From Rhodococcus rhodochrous (GTDB lineage: Bacteria; Actinomycetota; Actinomycetes; Mycobacteriales; Mycobacteriaceae), in the NCBI RefSeq assembly GCF_900187265.1, contig NZ_LT906450.1, positions 4,393,444 to 4,457,443 on the forward strand: 64,000 nucleotides of DNA, written 5' to 3'. The position numbers and the translations under genes were made by a program. The number at the start of each line of letters is the position of its first letter. Positions within the stretch are counted from its first letter, which is position 1. A model generated the notes under the pieces. That model was not told where the DNA came from, searched no databases, and saw only the letters and a program-made list of their open reading frames with translations. Positions 52,722 through 60,800 of the stretch are shown here, in pieces.

Positions 52722-54128
52722 TCAACTCGGGGTGAGGCGGGGGATGCGGACGCGGAAGGTCGAGCCGACACCCTTCTCCGACTCCACCTCCACCTTCCCG
52801 CCGTGCGCCGCGACCAGCGCGGCGACGATCGACAGACCCAGACCGCTCCCACCCGACGAGCGGGTGCGGGAGGCGTCGGCGCGGTAGAAGCGTTCGAAGA
52901 CGCGCTCGCGGTCGTCGGGATCGAGGCCTGGGCCGGTGTCGGCGACTTCCAGAACAGCATCGGAATCCGCGGTTCCCACCCGAACGGTGACATCGGCGTC
53001 GGGTGGAGTGTGGGTCAGCGCGTTGGTGACGAGATTGCTCAGCACCTGACGCAGACGGGCGTCGTCGCCGAGAACCTCGGGAGTGCCTGGGCCGTCGATG
53101 ATCTCGAGGGTGATGGCCCGCTCGGGCGCAACGGCACGCGCGTTGTGCACTGCGTCGGCAGCGACGGCGAGCAGGTCCACCGGGGAGCGGTCGAGCGGGC
53201 GTTGTTCGTCGAGTCGCGCGAGCATCAGCAGGTCTTCGACGAGCAGACCCATGCGGCGGGCCTCGCGTTCGATGCGTTCCATGAGCATGCCGGTGTCGGT
53301 GCTCGCACCCTGCCGGTACAACTCGGCGAAGCCACGGATGGTGGTGAGCGGGGTGCGGAGTTCGTGGCTGGCGTCGGCGACGAAGCGACGCATCTTCTCC
53401 TCCGAACGTCGCGCCGATTCCTCCGACGCCGCAGTTGCCGCGAAGGCCGATTCGATCCTGCCGAGCATCGCGTTGAAGGTCACCGACAAGCGGCCGATCT
53501 CCGTTCGGGGGTCGCCCTCGGGCACCCGCTCGCTGAGGTCGCCTTCGGCGATCGCGGCAGCGGTGCGCTCGACCTCGTCGAGCGGACGCAGACTCATACG
53601 CACGACGACACCGCCGGCCACCGCCAGCGCGACCAGCACGACCGCACCGATCATCGTCTGCAGCACGACGAGCCTGTCCACCGTCTCCTCCGCCTCGGCC
53701 AGGCTCATCCCGACAGTGGTCACGGCACCCGAGGCATTCTCGGTACTCATCACCCGCCAGTGCGGACCGTCGTCGCCGGCGGACCTGACGGTGACGGGCC
53801 TGCCGGTCGGCTCGTCCGGCACGTCGGGGGCGGTCGACTCGTCGTTGACGACGAACAGCAGCCGACCGTCGGCGTCGACGACCTGCACGTAGAAGGGGCT
53901 CGGTGGTCGCCGGGAGTTGGGGGCGTCCAGCGGGGGCGTCGGTGGTGGCCTGTCGGGTCTCGCCCAGGTCCGCGCAGCCTCCTCGAGATCGCGATCGACC
54001 CGCGACAGCAGGGAATTCTGCAGAGCAGACGTGACTGCGATGCCCGACGCGAGCAGGCCGACACCGGCCAGGAGCACCAGGGCGGCCACCAGCGTCCAAC
54101 GGAGCGGCAGCGCCCGCAGACGGTTCAT
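52722..54128 (-). CDS. Sensor histidine kinase (TcrY/PrrB-like)
   Basis: A 468-residue protein starting MNRLRALPLRWTLVAALVLL. Two membrane helices (about 12-34 and 155-180) enclose an extracytoplasmic domain of about 120 residues rich in Pro and acids. A HAMP domain (MSLRPLDEVERTAAAIAEGDLSERV) precedes the H-box (FVADASHELRTPLTTIRGFAE), N-box (NLVTNALTHTP), G1 (DTGPGLDPDD) and G2 (SGGSGLGLSIVAALVAAHGG). It overlaps the regulator stop by 4 bp. It is divergent from the VTC-DUF4956-CotH operon, which it may control. Confidence 0.92.
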   Translation of the reverse strand: MNRLRALPLRWTLVAALVLLAGVGLLASGIAVTSALQNSLLSRVDRDLEEAARTWARPDRPPPTPPLDAPNSRRPPSPFYVQVVDADGRLLFVVNDESTAPDVPDEPTGRPVTVRSAGDDGPHWRVMSTENASGAVTTVGMSLAEAEETVDRLVVLQTMIGAVVLVALAVAGGVVVRMSLRPLDEVERTAAAIAEGDLSERVPEGDPRTEIGRLSVTFNAMLGRIESAFAATAASEESARRSEEKMRRFVADASHELRTPLTTIRGFAELYRQGASTDTGMLMERIEREARRMGLLVEDLLMLARLDEQRPLDRSPVDLLAVAADAVHNARAVAPERAITLEIIDGPGTPEVLGDDARLRQVLSNLVTNALTHTPPDADVTVRVGTADSDAVLEVADTGPGLDPDDRERVFERFYRADASRTRSSGGSGLGLSIVAALVAAHGGKVEVESEKGVGSTFRVRIPRLTPS

Positions 54129-54832
54129 ATGCGGGGTTCCCGCATCACGTAACCCACCCCGCGAACGGTGTGGATGAGGGGGACGTCGCCGGTGTCGACC
54201 TTGCGGCGCAGATACGACACGTACGACTCGACCACCCCGACCTCACCGCCGAAGTCGTAGTTCCACACGTGCTCGAGGATGCGGGGCTTGCTGAGCACCG
54301 TGCCGGCGTTGAGCATCAAGTACCGCAACAGCGTGAACTCGGTCGGCGACAGCGACACAGGCTTGCCCGCCTTGAAGACCTCGTGGGTGTCCTCGTCGAG
54401 TTCGAGGTCGGCGAAGGTGATGCGGGAGCTGCGTTCGGCCTCGGACACCTTGCCGGCTCGGCGCAGGATCGTGCGCAGCCGGGCGATGACCTCTTCGAGG
54501 CTGAACGGTTTGGTGACGTAGTCGTCGGCGCCGAACGTCAGGCCCGCGACCTTGTCCTCCACCGCGTCCTTCGCCGTCAGGAACAGCACGGGCGCGTCGA
54601 TACCGTCTGCGCGCAGGCGACGCAGCATGCCCATGCCGTCCATCCCCGGCATCATCACGTCGAGGATCACCGCGTCGGGCCGGAAGCGACGTGCCTTGTC
54701 GAGTCCTCCGGCGCCGTCGCTCGCGGTCTCCACCTCGAAGCCCTGGAACTTCAGGCTCACGGACAGCAGTTCGACGATGCTCGGCTCGTCGTCGACGACG
54801 AGCACGCGCGCTTCGGGGCTCCGGTCGGTCAC
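54125..54832 (-). CDS. OmpR-family response regulator (TcrX/PrrA-like)
   Basis: About 235 residues. I chose GTG 54832 (MTDRSPEARVLVVDDEPSIV); an in-frame ATG at 55003 would cross the divergent gene and its repeats. Receiver Asp in AVILDVMMPGMDG, Thr in LFLTAKD, Lys in DDYVTKPFSLEEV. The DNA-binding winged helix has LSPTEFTLLRYLMLNAGTVL, VVESYVSYLRRKVD and IHTVRGVGYVMR. The intergenic region it faces carries perfect tandem 11-mers, the usual site pattern for this family. Confidence 0.92.
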   Translation of the reverse strand: MTDRSPEARVLVVDDEPSIVELLSVSLKFQGFEVETASDGAGGLDKARRFRPDAVILDVMMPGMDGMGMLRRLRADGIDAPVLFLTAKDAVEDKVAGLTFGADDYVTKPFSLEEVIARLRTILRRAGKVSEAERSSRITFADLELDEDTHEVFKAGKPVSLSPTEFTLLRYLMLNAGTVLSKPRILEHVWNYDFGGEVGVVESYVSYLRRKVDTGDVPLIHTVRGVGYVMREPRI

Positions 54833-54903
54833 GCATCGATTGTCGCGGGTGAGGCTGACGCTTCGCTCGAGGAAGCCTGGCAGTTTGCTGTGAGCCTCCC
54901 GAT

Positions 54904-54925
54904 TGCCAGGAAACTGCCAGGAAAC
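54904..54925. promoter_or_regulatory. Tandem 11-mer response-regulator box
   Basis: TGCCAGGAAAC occurs twice, head to tail, with an inverted related half (CCTGGCAGTTT) at 54877-54887. It lies between the divergent regulator and VTC genes. OmpR-family regulators bind direct repeats of this spacing. Confidence 0.7.
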
Positions 54926-54949
54926 CTCCAAGGCTCCTCGAGGTGACGG

Positions 54950-55807
54950 GTGTGTGCTGTTCCGGTGACCAACGGCTTCCAAGAGACCGCGAGCAAGCTG
55001 CACGCGTTCAACCGGTACGAGATCAAATACTTCGTCGACGAGATGAAGGTGCCCGAGCTGCGGCGCGAACTCGCCGCCCGGATGGACACCGATCCGTACT
55101 CACCACACGGTGGGTATCCGGTGACGTCGCTGTACTACGACACCCCGGATCTGCGGTTCTACTGGGAGAAGATCGAGGGCCTGAAGTTCCGCCGCAAGGT
55201 GCGCATGCGCCTGTACGGGGATCCGGCCGCATGTACCGACGACACACCCGTGCAGGTCGAGATCAAGCAGCGCGTCAACCGCGTGACGCAGAAGCGTCGC
55301 ACTGCCCTCCCCTACAGCGTCGCCCTGCGGTGGTTGAACGGGCGCGAGGACATCGAGTGCGACGACTCGCAGCGGTCGTTCGTCAACGAGGTCTCCAGCC
55401 TCGTGGGGAATCTGGATCTGCGACCGATCGTGACCACCGGTTATCTACGCGAGGCGTTCGTCGGACGCGACGCCGATCTCGGCCTGCGCGTGACGATCGA
55501 CCACAAGGTGCACGGCCGCGACCGCGACTTCCACTTCGCGTCCGGCGCCGAGAACCGCTTCATCATCCCGCCGAAGCTGGCCGCCGTGGAGCTCAAAGCG
55601 AACGAGCGGGTGCCCTACTGGGCGACGGATCTGACGGCACGGCTGGACATGTCGGTGATCCGGGTGTCGAAGTACTGCCAGTCGGTCGAGGCGTTCGGGC
55701 TCGCACCCCGGTCCCGTTTCGGCGCACCGGAACTGGTGCTGCCGGACGGATTCGACACGCGTGTACCGGCCGATCTCCTTACCACCGAACCGATCCCGGT
55801 TCGCTGA
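54950..55807 (+). CDS. VTC-domain protein (polyphosphate polymerase domain)
   Basis: A 285-residue protein starting at GTG 54950 (a second GTG at 54965 is possible). VTC/CYTH-like tunnel-fold landmarks are FNRYEIKYFVDEMKV, TSLYYDTPDLRFYWEKIEG, KFRRKVRMRLYG, VQVEIKQRVNRVTQKRR and VELKANERVPYW, with alternating basic residues able to bind polyphosphate. Eukaryotic VTC makes polyphosphate from ATP; the bacterial homologues are poorly characterised. It is the first gene of a VTC-DUF4956-CotH operon. Confidence 0.88.
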   Translation: MCAVPVTNGFQETASKLHAFNRYEIKYFVDEMKVPELRRELAARMDTDPYSPHGGYPVTSLYYDTPDLRFYWEKIEGLKFRRKVRMRLYGDPAACTDDTPVQVEIKQRVNRVTQKRRTALPYSVALRWLNGREDIECDDSQRSFVNEVSSLVGNLDLRPIVTTGYLREAFVGRDADLGLRVTIDHKVHGRDRDFHFASGAENRFIIPPKLAAVELKANERVPYWATDLTARLDMSVIRVSKYCQSVEAFGLAPRSRFGAPELVLPDGFDTRVPADLLTTEPIPVR

Positions 55808-55834
55808 CCCACCCTTTCCGAAACAAGGACGGAT

Positions 55835-56512
55835 ATGAATTTCGATTTCCAGGACCTCAGCGGCACGTTCACGACCTTCGACATCGTGATATCGCTGGCG
55901 TTGTCGTTCGTGCTGTCGAGCGTCATCGCGTGGGTCTACCGCTACACGCACAAGAACGTCTCCTACAGTCAGTCCTACGTGCAGACGCTGGTGCTGGTCG
56001 GCATGGTCATCGCGCTCATCATGCTGGTGGTCGGGTCGAACATCGCGCGGGCATTCGCTCTCGTCGGCGCTCTGTCGGTGGTGCGATTCCGCAACGCCAT
56101 CAAGGAAACCCGTGATGTCGGATTCATCTTCCTGGTGATGGCCATCGGCATGACCACCGGCACCCGCTTCTACGTGCTCGCCATCGCAGCTACCGTCGCA
56201 ATCTGCCTCGTGCTGCTGATCATGAACAAGTTCAACTGGTTCAAGCTCGACGTGCAGCGGCAGGTGGTCAAAGTGCAGGTGCCGCCGGAGCCGGCCTACA
56301 CCGACACCGTCGAGGACGTTCTCATCAAGCACTGCAGTGAGTACGAGCTGGTGTCCACCGAATCCGTCCGCGCCGGCGCCCTGGTGGAGCTGTACTACAC
56401 GGCCCAATTGAAGAAGGGCATGAGCTCGAACGACCTGATCGCCGCGCTGAGCGCCGTCAACGCCGGCCAGCGGGTGAGCGTCCTGACCGGATACGACCAG
56501 ACCGACCTGTGA
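55835..56512 (+). CDS. DUF4956 membrane protein
   Basis: A 225-residue protein starting at ATG 55835 (MNFDFQDLSGTF). Four membrane helices lie within the first 140 residues. The family core NIARAFALVGALSVVRFRNAIKETRDVGFIF spans helix 3. The cytoplasmic C-terminal domain (VVKVQVPPEPAYTDTVEDVLIKHC) resembles an ACT-like fold. Function is unknown. It typically occurs between VTC-domain and CotH genes, as here, so a membrane partner in polyphosphate or phosphate handling is a reasonable inference. Its stop overlaps the next start by one base (TGATG). Confidence 0.88.
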   Translation: MNFDFQDLSGTFTTFDIVISLALSFVLSSVIAWVYRYTHKNVSYSQSYVQTLVLVGMVIALIMLVVGSNIARAFALVGALSVVRFRNAIKETRDVGFIFLVMAIGMTTGTRFYVLAIAATVAICLVLLIMNKFNWFKLDVQRQVVKVQVPPEPAYTDTVEDVLIKHCSEYELVSTESVRAGALVELYYTAQLKKGMSSNDLIAALSAVNAGQRVSVLTGYDQTDL

Positions 56513-58059
56513 TGACGGCACCGACCCCACGGCGACGTCTGCGGCACCGGATACCGACATCGCTGCGTCGGCACTGGACACTGCCGGTGACGTTCATCGC
56601 GTTCGTCGCGATCGTGGCCACGGCCTTCGGAGCGACACGCGTGCGGCCCTACATCACGGGCGAACCGACGATCATCTCCTCGGAGATCACCGAGAACGTC
56701 GCCGGCACAGTCGATCTGTTCGACACCTCCGTCACGCACGAGTTGTCGCTCGACATCGGCGACGCCGAGTACGACGACATGATCTCCGCATACGAGAAGG
56801 ACGGTGACAAGGAGTGGGTGGTCGCCGATGTGGTCATCGACGGCACCCGCATCGACGACGTGGGCGTGCGTCTGAAGGGCAACTCGACGCTGCGCGGTCT
56901 GCAGGGTGAGAACGGTGAGGAGCCGGGCGGTTTCGGACCTCCGGAAAGATTCGAACTGCCCGAAGGTTTCGAGTTGCCCGAGGGTGTCGATCCGGCGCAG
57001 GGTCCGCCCGGGATGGACGGCATGGCGCAGGTGGACCCGGAGGATCCGACCTCGCTGCCCCTGTTGATCCGTTTCGACGAGTACGTCGACGGTCGCGCGT
57101 ATCAGGGCATGACCGAACTGTCGGTGCGGCCCGGTTCGCCGGTGATCAACGAGGCGATGGCGTTGTCCCTCACCGCTGAGACCGATCAGCCCACCCAGCG
57201 GTACGCGTACACGGTCTATTCGGTCAACGACAGCGCCACCGCGACGCGACTGGTGCTCGAGCATCCCGACGAGCTGTACGCCAATTCGCTGTTCGACTCC
57301 CCCGGTTATCTCTACAAGGCCGATGCATCGTCGCGGTTCGAGTACGTCGGCGACGACCAGTCGGACTACGCCGACCAGTTCAAGGAGATCAATGCCGCCG
57401 ATTCCGGGACACTGCAACCGATCATCGGCTTCCTGAAGTGGATGGACTCTGCCGACGACGCAGAGTTCGACGCCCATCTGGCCGATTGGGTCGACGTCGA
57501 CTCCTTCGCCCGGTACGTCGCCACCCAGAACCTGCTCGTCAACTTCGACGACATGGCCGGGCCCGGTCAGAACTACTACCTCCGGTACGACCTCGACACG
57601 AAGAAACTGTCGGTGGTCTCGTGGGATCTGAACATGGCCATGCAGGGCGACACCACTGCCGGCCCGGACGACACCATCTCCATGATGGGCGGCATGGGAC
57701 CGGGCGGTCCCCCACCGGGTATGCCGGGCGGCGCGCCACCGGAAGGGATGCCCCAGGGCATGCCACCGGGGATGCCGGGAGGTGACGGTGAAGGTCGTGG
57801 CGCGATGGGTGGCAACACGCTGAAGACCCGTTTCCTCGACTCCGCCGCCTTCACGGAGCTCTACCACCAGGCGTACCGGGAGCTGTCCGAGCAGATCTAC
57901 GGCAACGGTCTGGCGCTCGAGGTCCTCGACGAGGTGGCAGCGTCGGTACCGATCTCCGACGGACTCACGGCCGAGGCGCTGCAGGAGAGCGTCGACTCGA
58001 TGCGTTCGTGGATCGAGGAACGCACCCAGGCACAGCTTCAGTGGATCCAGCCTCGCTGA
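56512..58059 (+). CDS. CotH-family (spore-coat-type) kinase, membrane-anchored
   Basis: About 515 residues. ATG 56512 follows the DUF4956 stop as TGATG; GTG 56509 is one codon earlier. An N-terminal membrane helix (LPVTFIAFVAIVATAFG) anchors an extracytoplasmic CotH domain: VGVRLKGNSTLRG, YVDGRAYQGMTELSVRPGS, NLLVNFDDMAGPGQNYYLRYD and the metal-binding VVSWDLNMAMQ. An insertion of about 45 residues very rich in Met, Gly and Pro (MMGGMGPGGPPPGMPGGAPP and on) follows that motif. CotH proteins are atypical protein kinases; here the target is unknown. A second acidic Pro/Gly insert is found at about residues 128-172. Confidence 0.88.
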   Translation: MTAPTPRRRLRHRIPTSLRRHWTLPVTFIAFVAIVATAFGATRVRPYITGEPTIISSEITENVAGTVDLFDTSVTHELSLDIGDAEYDDMISAYEKDGDKEWVVADVVIDGTRIDDVGVRLKGNSTLRGLQGENGEEPGGFGPPERFELPEGFELPEGVDPAQGPPGMDGMAQVDPEDPTSLPLLIRFDEYVDGRAYQGMTELSVRPGSPVINEAMALSLTAETDQPTQRYAYTVYSVNDSATATRLVLEHPDELYANSLFDSPGYLYKADASSRFEYVGDDQSDYADQFKEINAADSGTLQPIIGFLKWMDSADDAEFDAHLADWVDVDSFARYVATQNLLVNFDDMAGPGQNYYLRYDLDTKKLSVVSWDLNMAMQGDTTAGPDDTISMMGGMGPGGPPPGMPGGAPPEGMPQGMPPGMPGGDGEGRGAMGGNTLKTRFLDSAAFTELYHQAYRELSEQIYGNGLALEVLDEVAASVPISDGLTAEALQESVDSMRSWIEERTQAQLQWIQPR

Positions 58060-58099
58060 GCGGGGCCGGATCCACCGAAGTTACGGATACTGTCTGGCC

Positions 58100-58897
58100 A
58101 TGACTTCCGAAGAGATCTTGCTCGTCGAGCAGCGCGAGTCCGTCCGCATCCTGACCTTCAACCGCCCGGAGGCGCGGAACGCGCTCAGCTCGGCGCTCAT
58201 CGATGCCCTGCGCGCCGAGATCGCAGCCGCGGATACGGACGACGAGACGAACGTCGTGGTCCTCACCGGCACCGACCCGGCCTTCTGCGCCGGACTCGAC
58301 CTGCAGGAACTCGGAGAAAGTGGAGGCAACCTGTCGCTGGTGTCGGGCGCCGACCTCCCCGTCGGCCATCCGTGGAAGCCCATCTCCAAGCCGATCATCG
58401 GCGCGGTCAACGGGGCCGCCATCACCGGTGGCCTCGAGATGGCGCTCGCATGCGATTTCCTCATCGCATCCGAGCGCGCCCGTTTCGCCGACACCCACGC
58501 CCGCGTCGGCGTCCTACCGGGCTGGGGACTCACCCAGCGCCTGCCCGCGGCAGTGGGTCCGGGTTTCGCGCGTCGCATGAGCCTGTCCGGAAACTTCGTC
58601 GGAGCCGAGGAAGCACTGCGGGCGGGACTGGTGACGCAGGTCGTCGCGCACGACGAACTGCTCGACACGGCCCTGGAGGTTGCGCGGACGATCGCCGGCA
58701 ACGACCAGCCGGGTGTGCGGGCGCTGCTCGCGTCGTACCGGCGCGCGGAGGAGCACGTCGTCGAACCGGCCCTGCAGGTGGAGCAGCAGACCTCGGAAGC
58801 GTGGATGCGGGAGTTCTCGCCGGCACGGGTTGCCGAGCGACGAGCCGCGGTGATCGAACGTGGAAAGTCCCAAAATGCCGTGAACCTCAAGTCCTGA
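58100..58897 (+). CDS. Enoyl-CoA hydratase/isomerase (crotonase) family
   Basis: A 265-residue protein starting at ATG 58100 (MTSEEILLVEQRES). Crotonase landmarks are TFNRPEARNALSSALID, the oxyanion-hole segment GTDPAFCAGLDLQEL, and AVNGAAITGGLEMALACDFLIASERARFADTHARVGVLPGWG, where the region that normally holds the second catalytic Glu reads THARVGVLPG. It hydrates 2-enoyl-CoA or acts on a related CoA thioester. It has no obvious operon partner. In its numbering the usual first Glu is preserved near LEMAL, while the second position is Val/Gly-like, so an isomerase or other crotonase activity is possible. Confidence 0.88.
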   Translation: MTSEEILLVEQRESVRILTFNRPEARNALSSALIDALRAEIAAADTDDETNVVVLTGTDPAFCAGLDLQELGESGGNLSLVSGADLPVGHPWKPISKPIIGAVNGAAITGGLEMALACDFLIASERARFADTHARVGVLPGWGLTQRLPAAVGPGFARRMSLSGNFVGAEEALRAGLVTQVVAHDELLDTALEVARTIAGNDQPGVRALLASYRRAEEHVVEPALQVEQQTSEAWMREFSPARVAERRAAVIERGKSQNAVNLKS

Positions 58898-59091
58898 AAC
58901 GCCCACAATTAGGGGGCATTTCGGGCTAATCGGACAGTTTTATCACGGAACGATAACAACTAGTGACGGCAGGTAACAGGCTTTGGTGCCTTCGCGAAGT
59001 ATGGGACGGAAGTGAACTTTCCCTTGCGGATTTTTCACTTCCCACGCTTGTTCGCAGGCGTGCCCATTCACAACAACATGGAGGTATTTCT

Positions 59092-59157
59092 ATGCTGCTC
59101 GGATCTCTCGCACTGACCCTCGGTGGACTCCTCGCTGCCCTCGGCATCATTCTCTGA
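59092..59157 (+). CDS. 21-residue hydrophobic membrane peptide, copy A
   Basis: ATG 59092 behind ATGGAGG encodes a 21-residue, all-hydrophobic peptide that starts MLLGSLALTLGG and ends ALGIIL, one membrane helix. It is nearly identical to the peptide at 59726: eight codons differ and seven of those changes are silent. It has its own terminator just downstream and a 5' leader with a 9-bp stem (GGAAGTGAA 59008-59016 with TTCACTTCC 59034-59042). Function unknown; a membrane-active peptide, a small subunit or a type I toxin are all possible. Confidence 0.75.
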   Translation: MLLGSLALTLGGLLAALGIIL

Positions 59158-59175
59158 TAGCAGGGCCGATCGACT

Positions 59176-59219
59176 CCGCGCCCGCACCACCCCCTGCGTG
59201 CGGGCGCGGTTCGGTCTAT
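59176..59219 (+). terminator. Terminator of membrane-peptide gene A
   Basis: Perfect 12-bp stem CCGCGCCCGCAC / GTGCGGGCGCGG followed by TTCGGTCTATT, 18 bp after the stop. Confidence 0.8.
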
Positions 59220-59443
59220 TCGGACGTATCCACTTCGGGGGTTCGGAAAACCGTTTCTTCACTGCGCTTTTCGGACATCCGCTTCTCGAGTTCGTCCTTC
59301 TCGCGTTGCGCCATCTCGGGGTCGACGTCCTCACCCGGCACAGGTCCGGGATCCGTAGCCGGCGCGCCCTGACCGGGATCGGCTGCGTCGATCTCGTTCG
59401 AGCCGGTGTGCTTGATCGGGAGAAACGGTTCCATACTTGCCAT
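59216..59443 (-). CDS. Small acidic hydrophilic protein, function unknown
   Basis: About 75 residues from ATG 59443 (MASMEPFLPIKHTGSNEID), with a second possible start three codons on. It is rich in Asp, Glu, Pro and Gly in the middle (DPGQGAPATDPGPVPGEDVD), then has a charged, probably helical tail (EMAQREKDELEKRMSEKRSEE). No family is recognised and the ribosome site is weak. It lies convergent with membrane-peptide gene A, so that terminator may serve both. Confidence 0.45.
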   Translation of the reverse strand: MASMEPFLPIKHTGSNEIDAADPGQGAPATDPGPVPGEDVDPEMAQREKDELEKRMSEKRSEETVFRTPEVDTSE

Positions 59444-59725
59444 GAATTCGGATTCCCGACGCTCATGCGCGCAAACAACTACTCCGGCAACAGAATGTTC
59501 TGCAGCCGCAGCCGACCACGAGCGAGACCCTTGCCGGTCCGTTGAGGCCGAGTCAGTCGCAGACCCGGGCGGAACCGGCCGCGCGAAAACTCCCCGAGAG
59601 CACGAAAACATAACGAAGTGAATTTTCGATCCTCGGGAGTGTTTGACGCTGAGGCGACGGGTATTCCTGGCTCAGCGTCCCGGTGCGGACGCAGTCCTAT
59701 AACCCGAATGACAGGAGGAATTCAT

Positions 59726-59791
59726 ATGCTCCTTGGATCTCTCGCGCTGACCCTCGGTGGACTGCTCCTAGCACTGGGCATCATCCTCTGA
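59726..59791 (+). CDS. 21-residue hydrophobic membrane peptide, copy B
   Basis: ATG 59726 behind a consensus AGGAGG (spacing 7) encodes a 21-residue peptide that differs from copy A (59092) only at residue 15 (Leu instead of Ala). Upstream sequences of the two copies are not similar, so the duplication is old outside the coding part. A terminator hairpin follows within 12 bp. The retained protein sequence with changed third positions argues that it is translated and selected. Confidence 0.78.
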   Translation: MLLGSLALTLGGLLLALGIIL

Positions 59792-59802
59792 GCCTGCGCG
59801 CG

Positions 59803-59835
59803 CCGCGTCCGCATCCGTCACGGGTGCGGACGCGG
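59803..59835 (+). terminator. Terminator of membrane-peptide gene B
   Basis: Stem CCGCGTCCGCA / TGCGGACGCGG (11 bp), 12 bp after the stop of the peptide gene. Confidence 0.75.
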
Positions 59836-59901
59836 TCGTATGTGCGATGAATTTTCCGGGTGGCTCGGGTCGGTATGGTCACCGACCCAGAAGGAGCCGA
59901 C

Positions 59902-60774
59902 ATGCCCGAACCCGTCACCCGCACGATCGACGTCCCCGGCGCGACTCTCGTCTACGACGTCCGCACCGTCCCCGGCGGCGCGACACCGCTTCTGCTCGCC
60001 GGATCCCCGATGGACGCGAGCGGCTTCACCAGTCTCGTCTCCTACCTCGACGACCGGACCGTGATCACCTACGACCCGCGCGGCACGGGCCGCGGCACGC
60101 GCACCGACACGTCGATGCAGTCCACCCCCGCCCTGCACGCCGACGACCTGCACCGGATCCTCGCCGAGCTCGACCTCGGTCCCGTCGATGTCTTCGCCAG
60201 CAGCGGTGGCGCGGTCAATGCGCTCGAACTCGTCTCGCGGCACCCCGAACAGGTGCGCACGCTGGTCGCGCACGAACCGCCGATCGTCGAGCTGTTGCCC
60301 GATCGCCTCGGAGCCGAAACGGTGCGCGACGACATCCACGACACCTACCAGCGCAGCGGGCTCGGACCGGCCATGGCCAGGTTCATCGCTCTGGTCAGCT
60401 TCGAAGGGGAGCTGACCTCCGACCATCTCGACCGGCCCGCTCCGAACCCGTCCGATTTCGGCCTGCCGGTCGAGGACGACGGGACCCGCGACGACGTGCT
60501 GCTGGGCCAGAACTGGCTGTCGTGCACGGGCTACCACCCCGATCTCGACGCCCTGGCGAACGCGTCCACGCACATCGTCGTCGCCGGTGGTCGCGAGTCG
60601 GTACGCCAACTGTGCGGCCGCGCTGCGGCAGCGCTCGCCGACCGGCTCGGCACAACTCCGACGTTGTTCCCCGGCGATCACGGTGGCTTCATGGGGGCCG
60701 CGGAGGGCATGCCCGGCGATCCGGAAGCCTTCGCCTCCGTGCTCCGCGAGGTGCTCCAACCGAGCCGCGTGTAA
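59902..60774 (+). CDS. Alpha/beta hydrolase
   Basis: A 290-residue protein starting at ATG 59902 behind AGGAG. The fold begins RTIDVPGATLVYDVRTVPGG. The oxyanion region is LLLAGSPMDASGF, the nucleophile elbow is VFASSGGAVNALEL (the first Gly of GxSxG is replaced by Ala, Ser kept), and the catalytic His is near the end in FPGDHGGFMGA. Substrate unknown; esterase, lactonase or haloperoxidase-like activity is possible. It is followed 26 bp later by the DUF899 gene, so both may be one transcript. Confidence 0.87.
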   Translation: MPEPVTRTIDVPGATLVYDVRTVPGGATPLLLAGSPMDASGFTSLVSYLDDRTVITYDPRGTGRGTRTDTSMQSTPALHADDLHRILAELDLGPVDVFASSGGAVNALELVSRHPEQVRTLVAHEPPIVELLPDRLGAETVRDDIHDTYQRSGLGPAMARFIALVSFEGELTSDHLDRPAPNPSDFGLPVEDDGTRDDVLLGQNWLSCTGYHPDLDALANASTHIVVAGGRESVRQLCGRAAAALADRLGTTPTLFPGDHGGFMGAAEGMPGDPEAFASVLREVLQPSRV

Positions 60775-60800
60775 TCCGTCCGATCCTCCGGGAGGTCACC

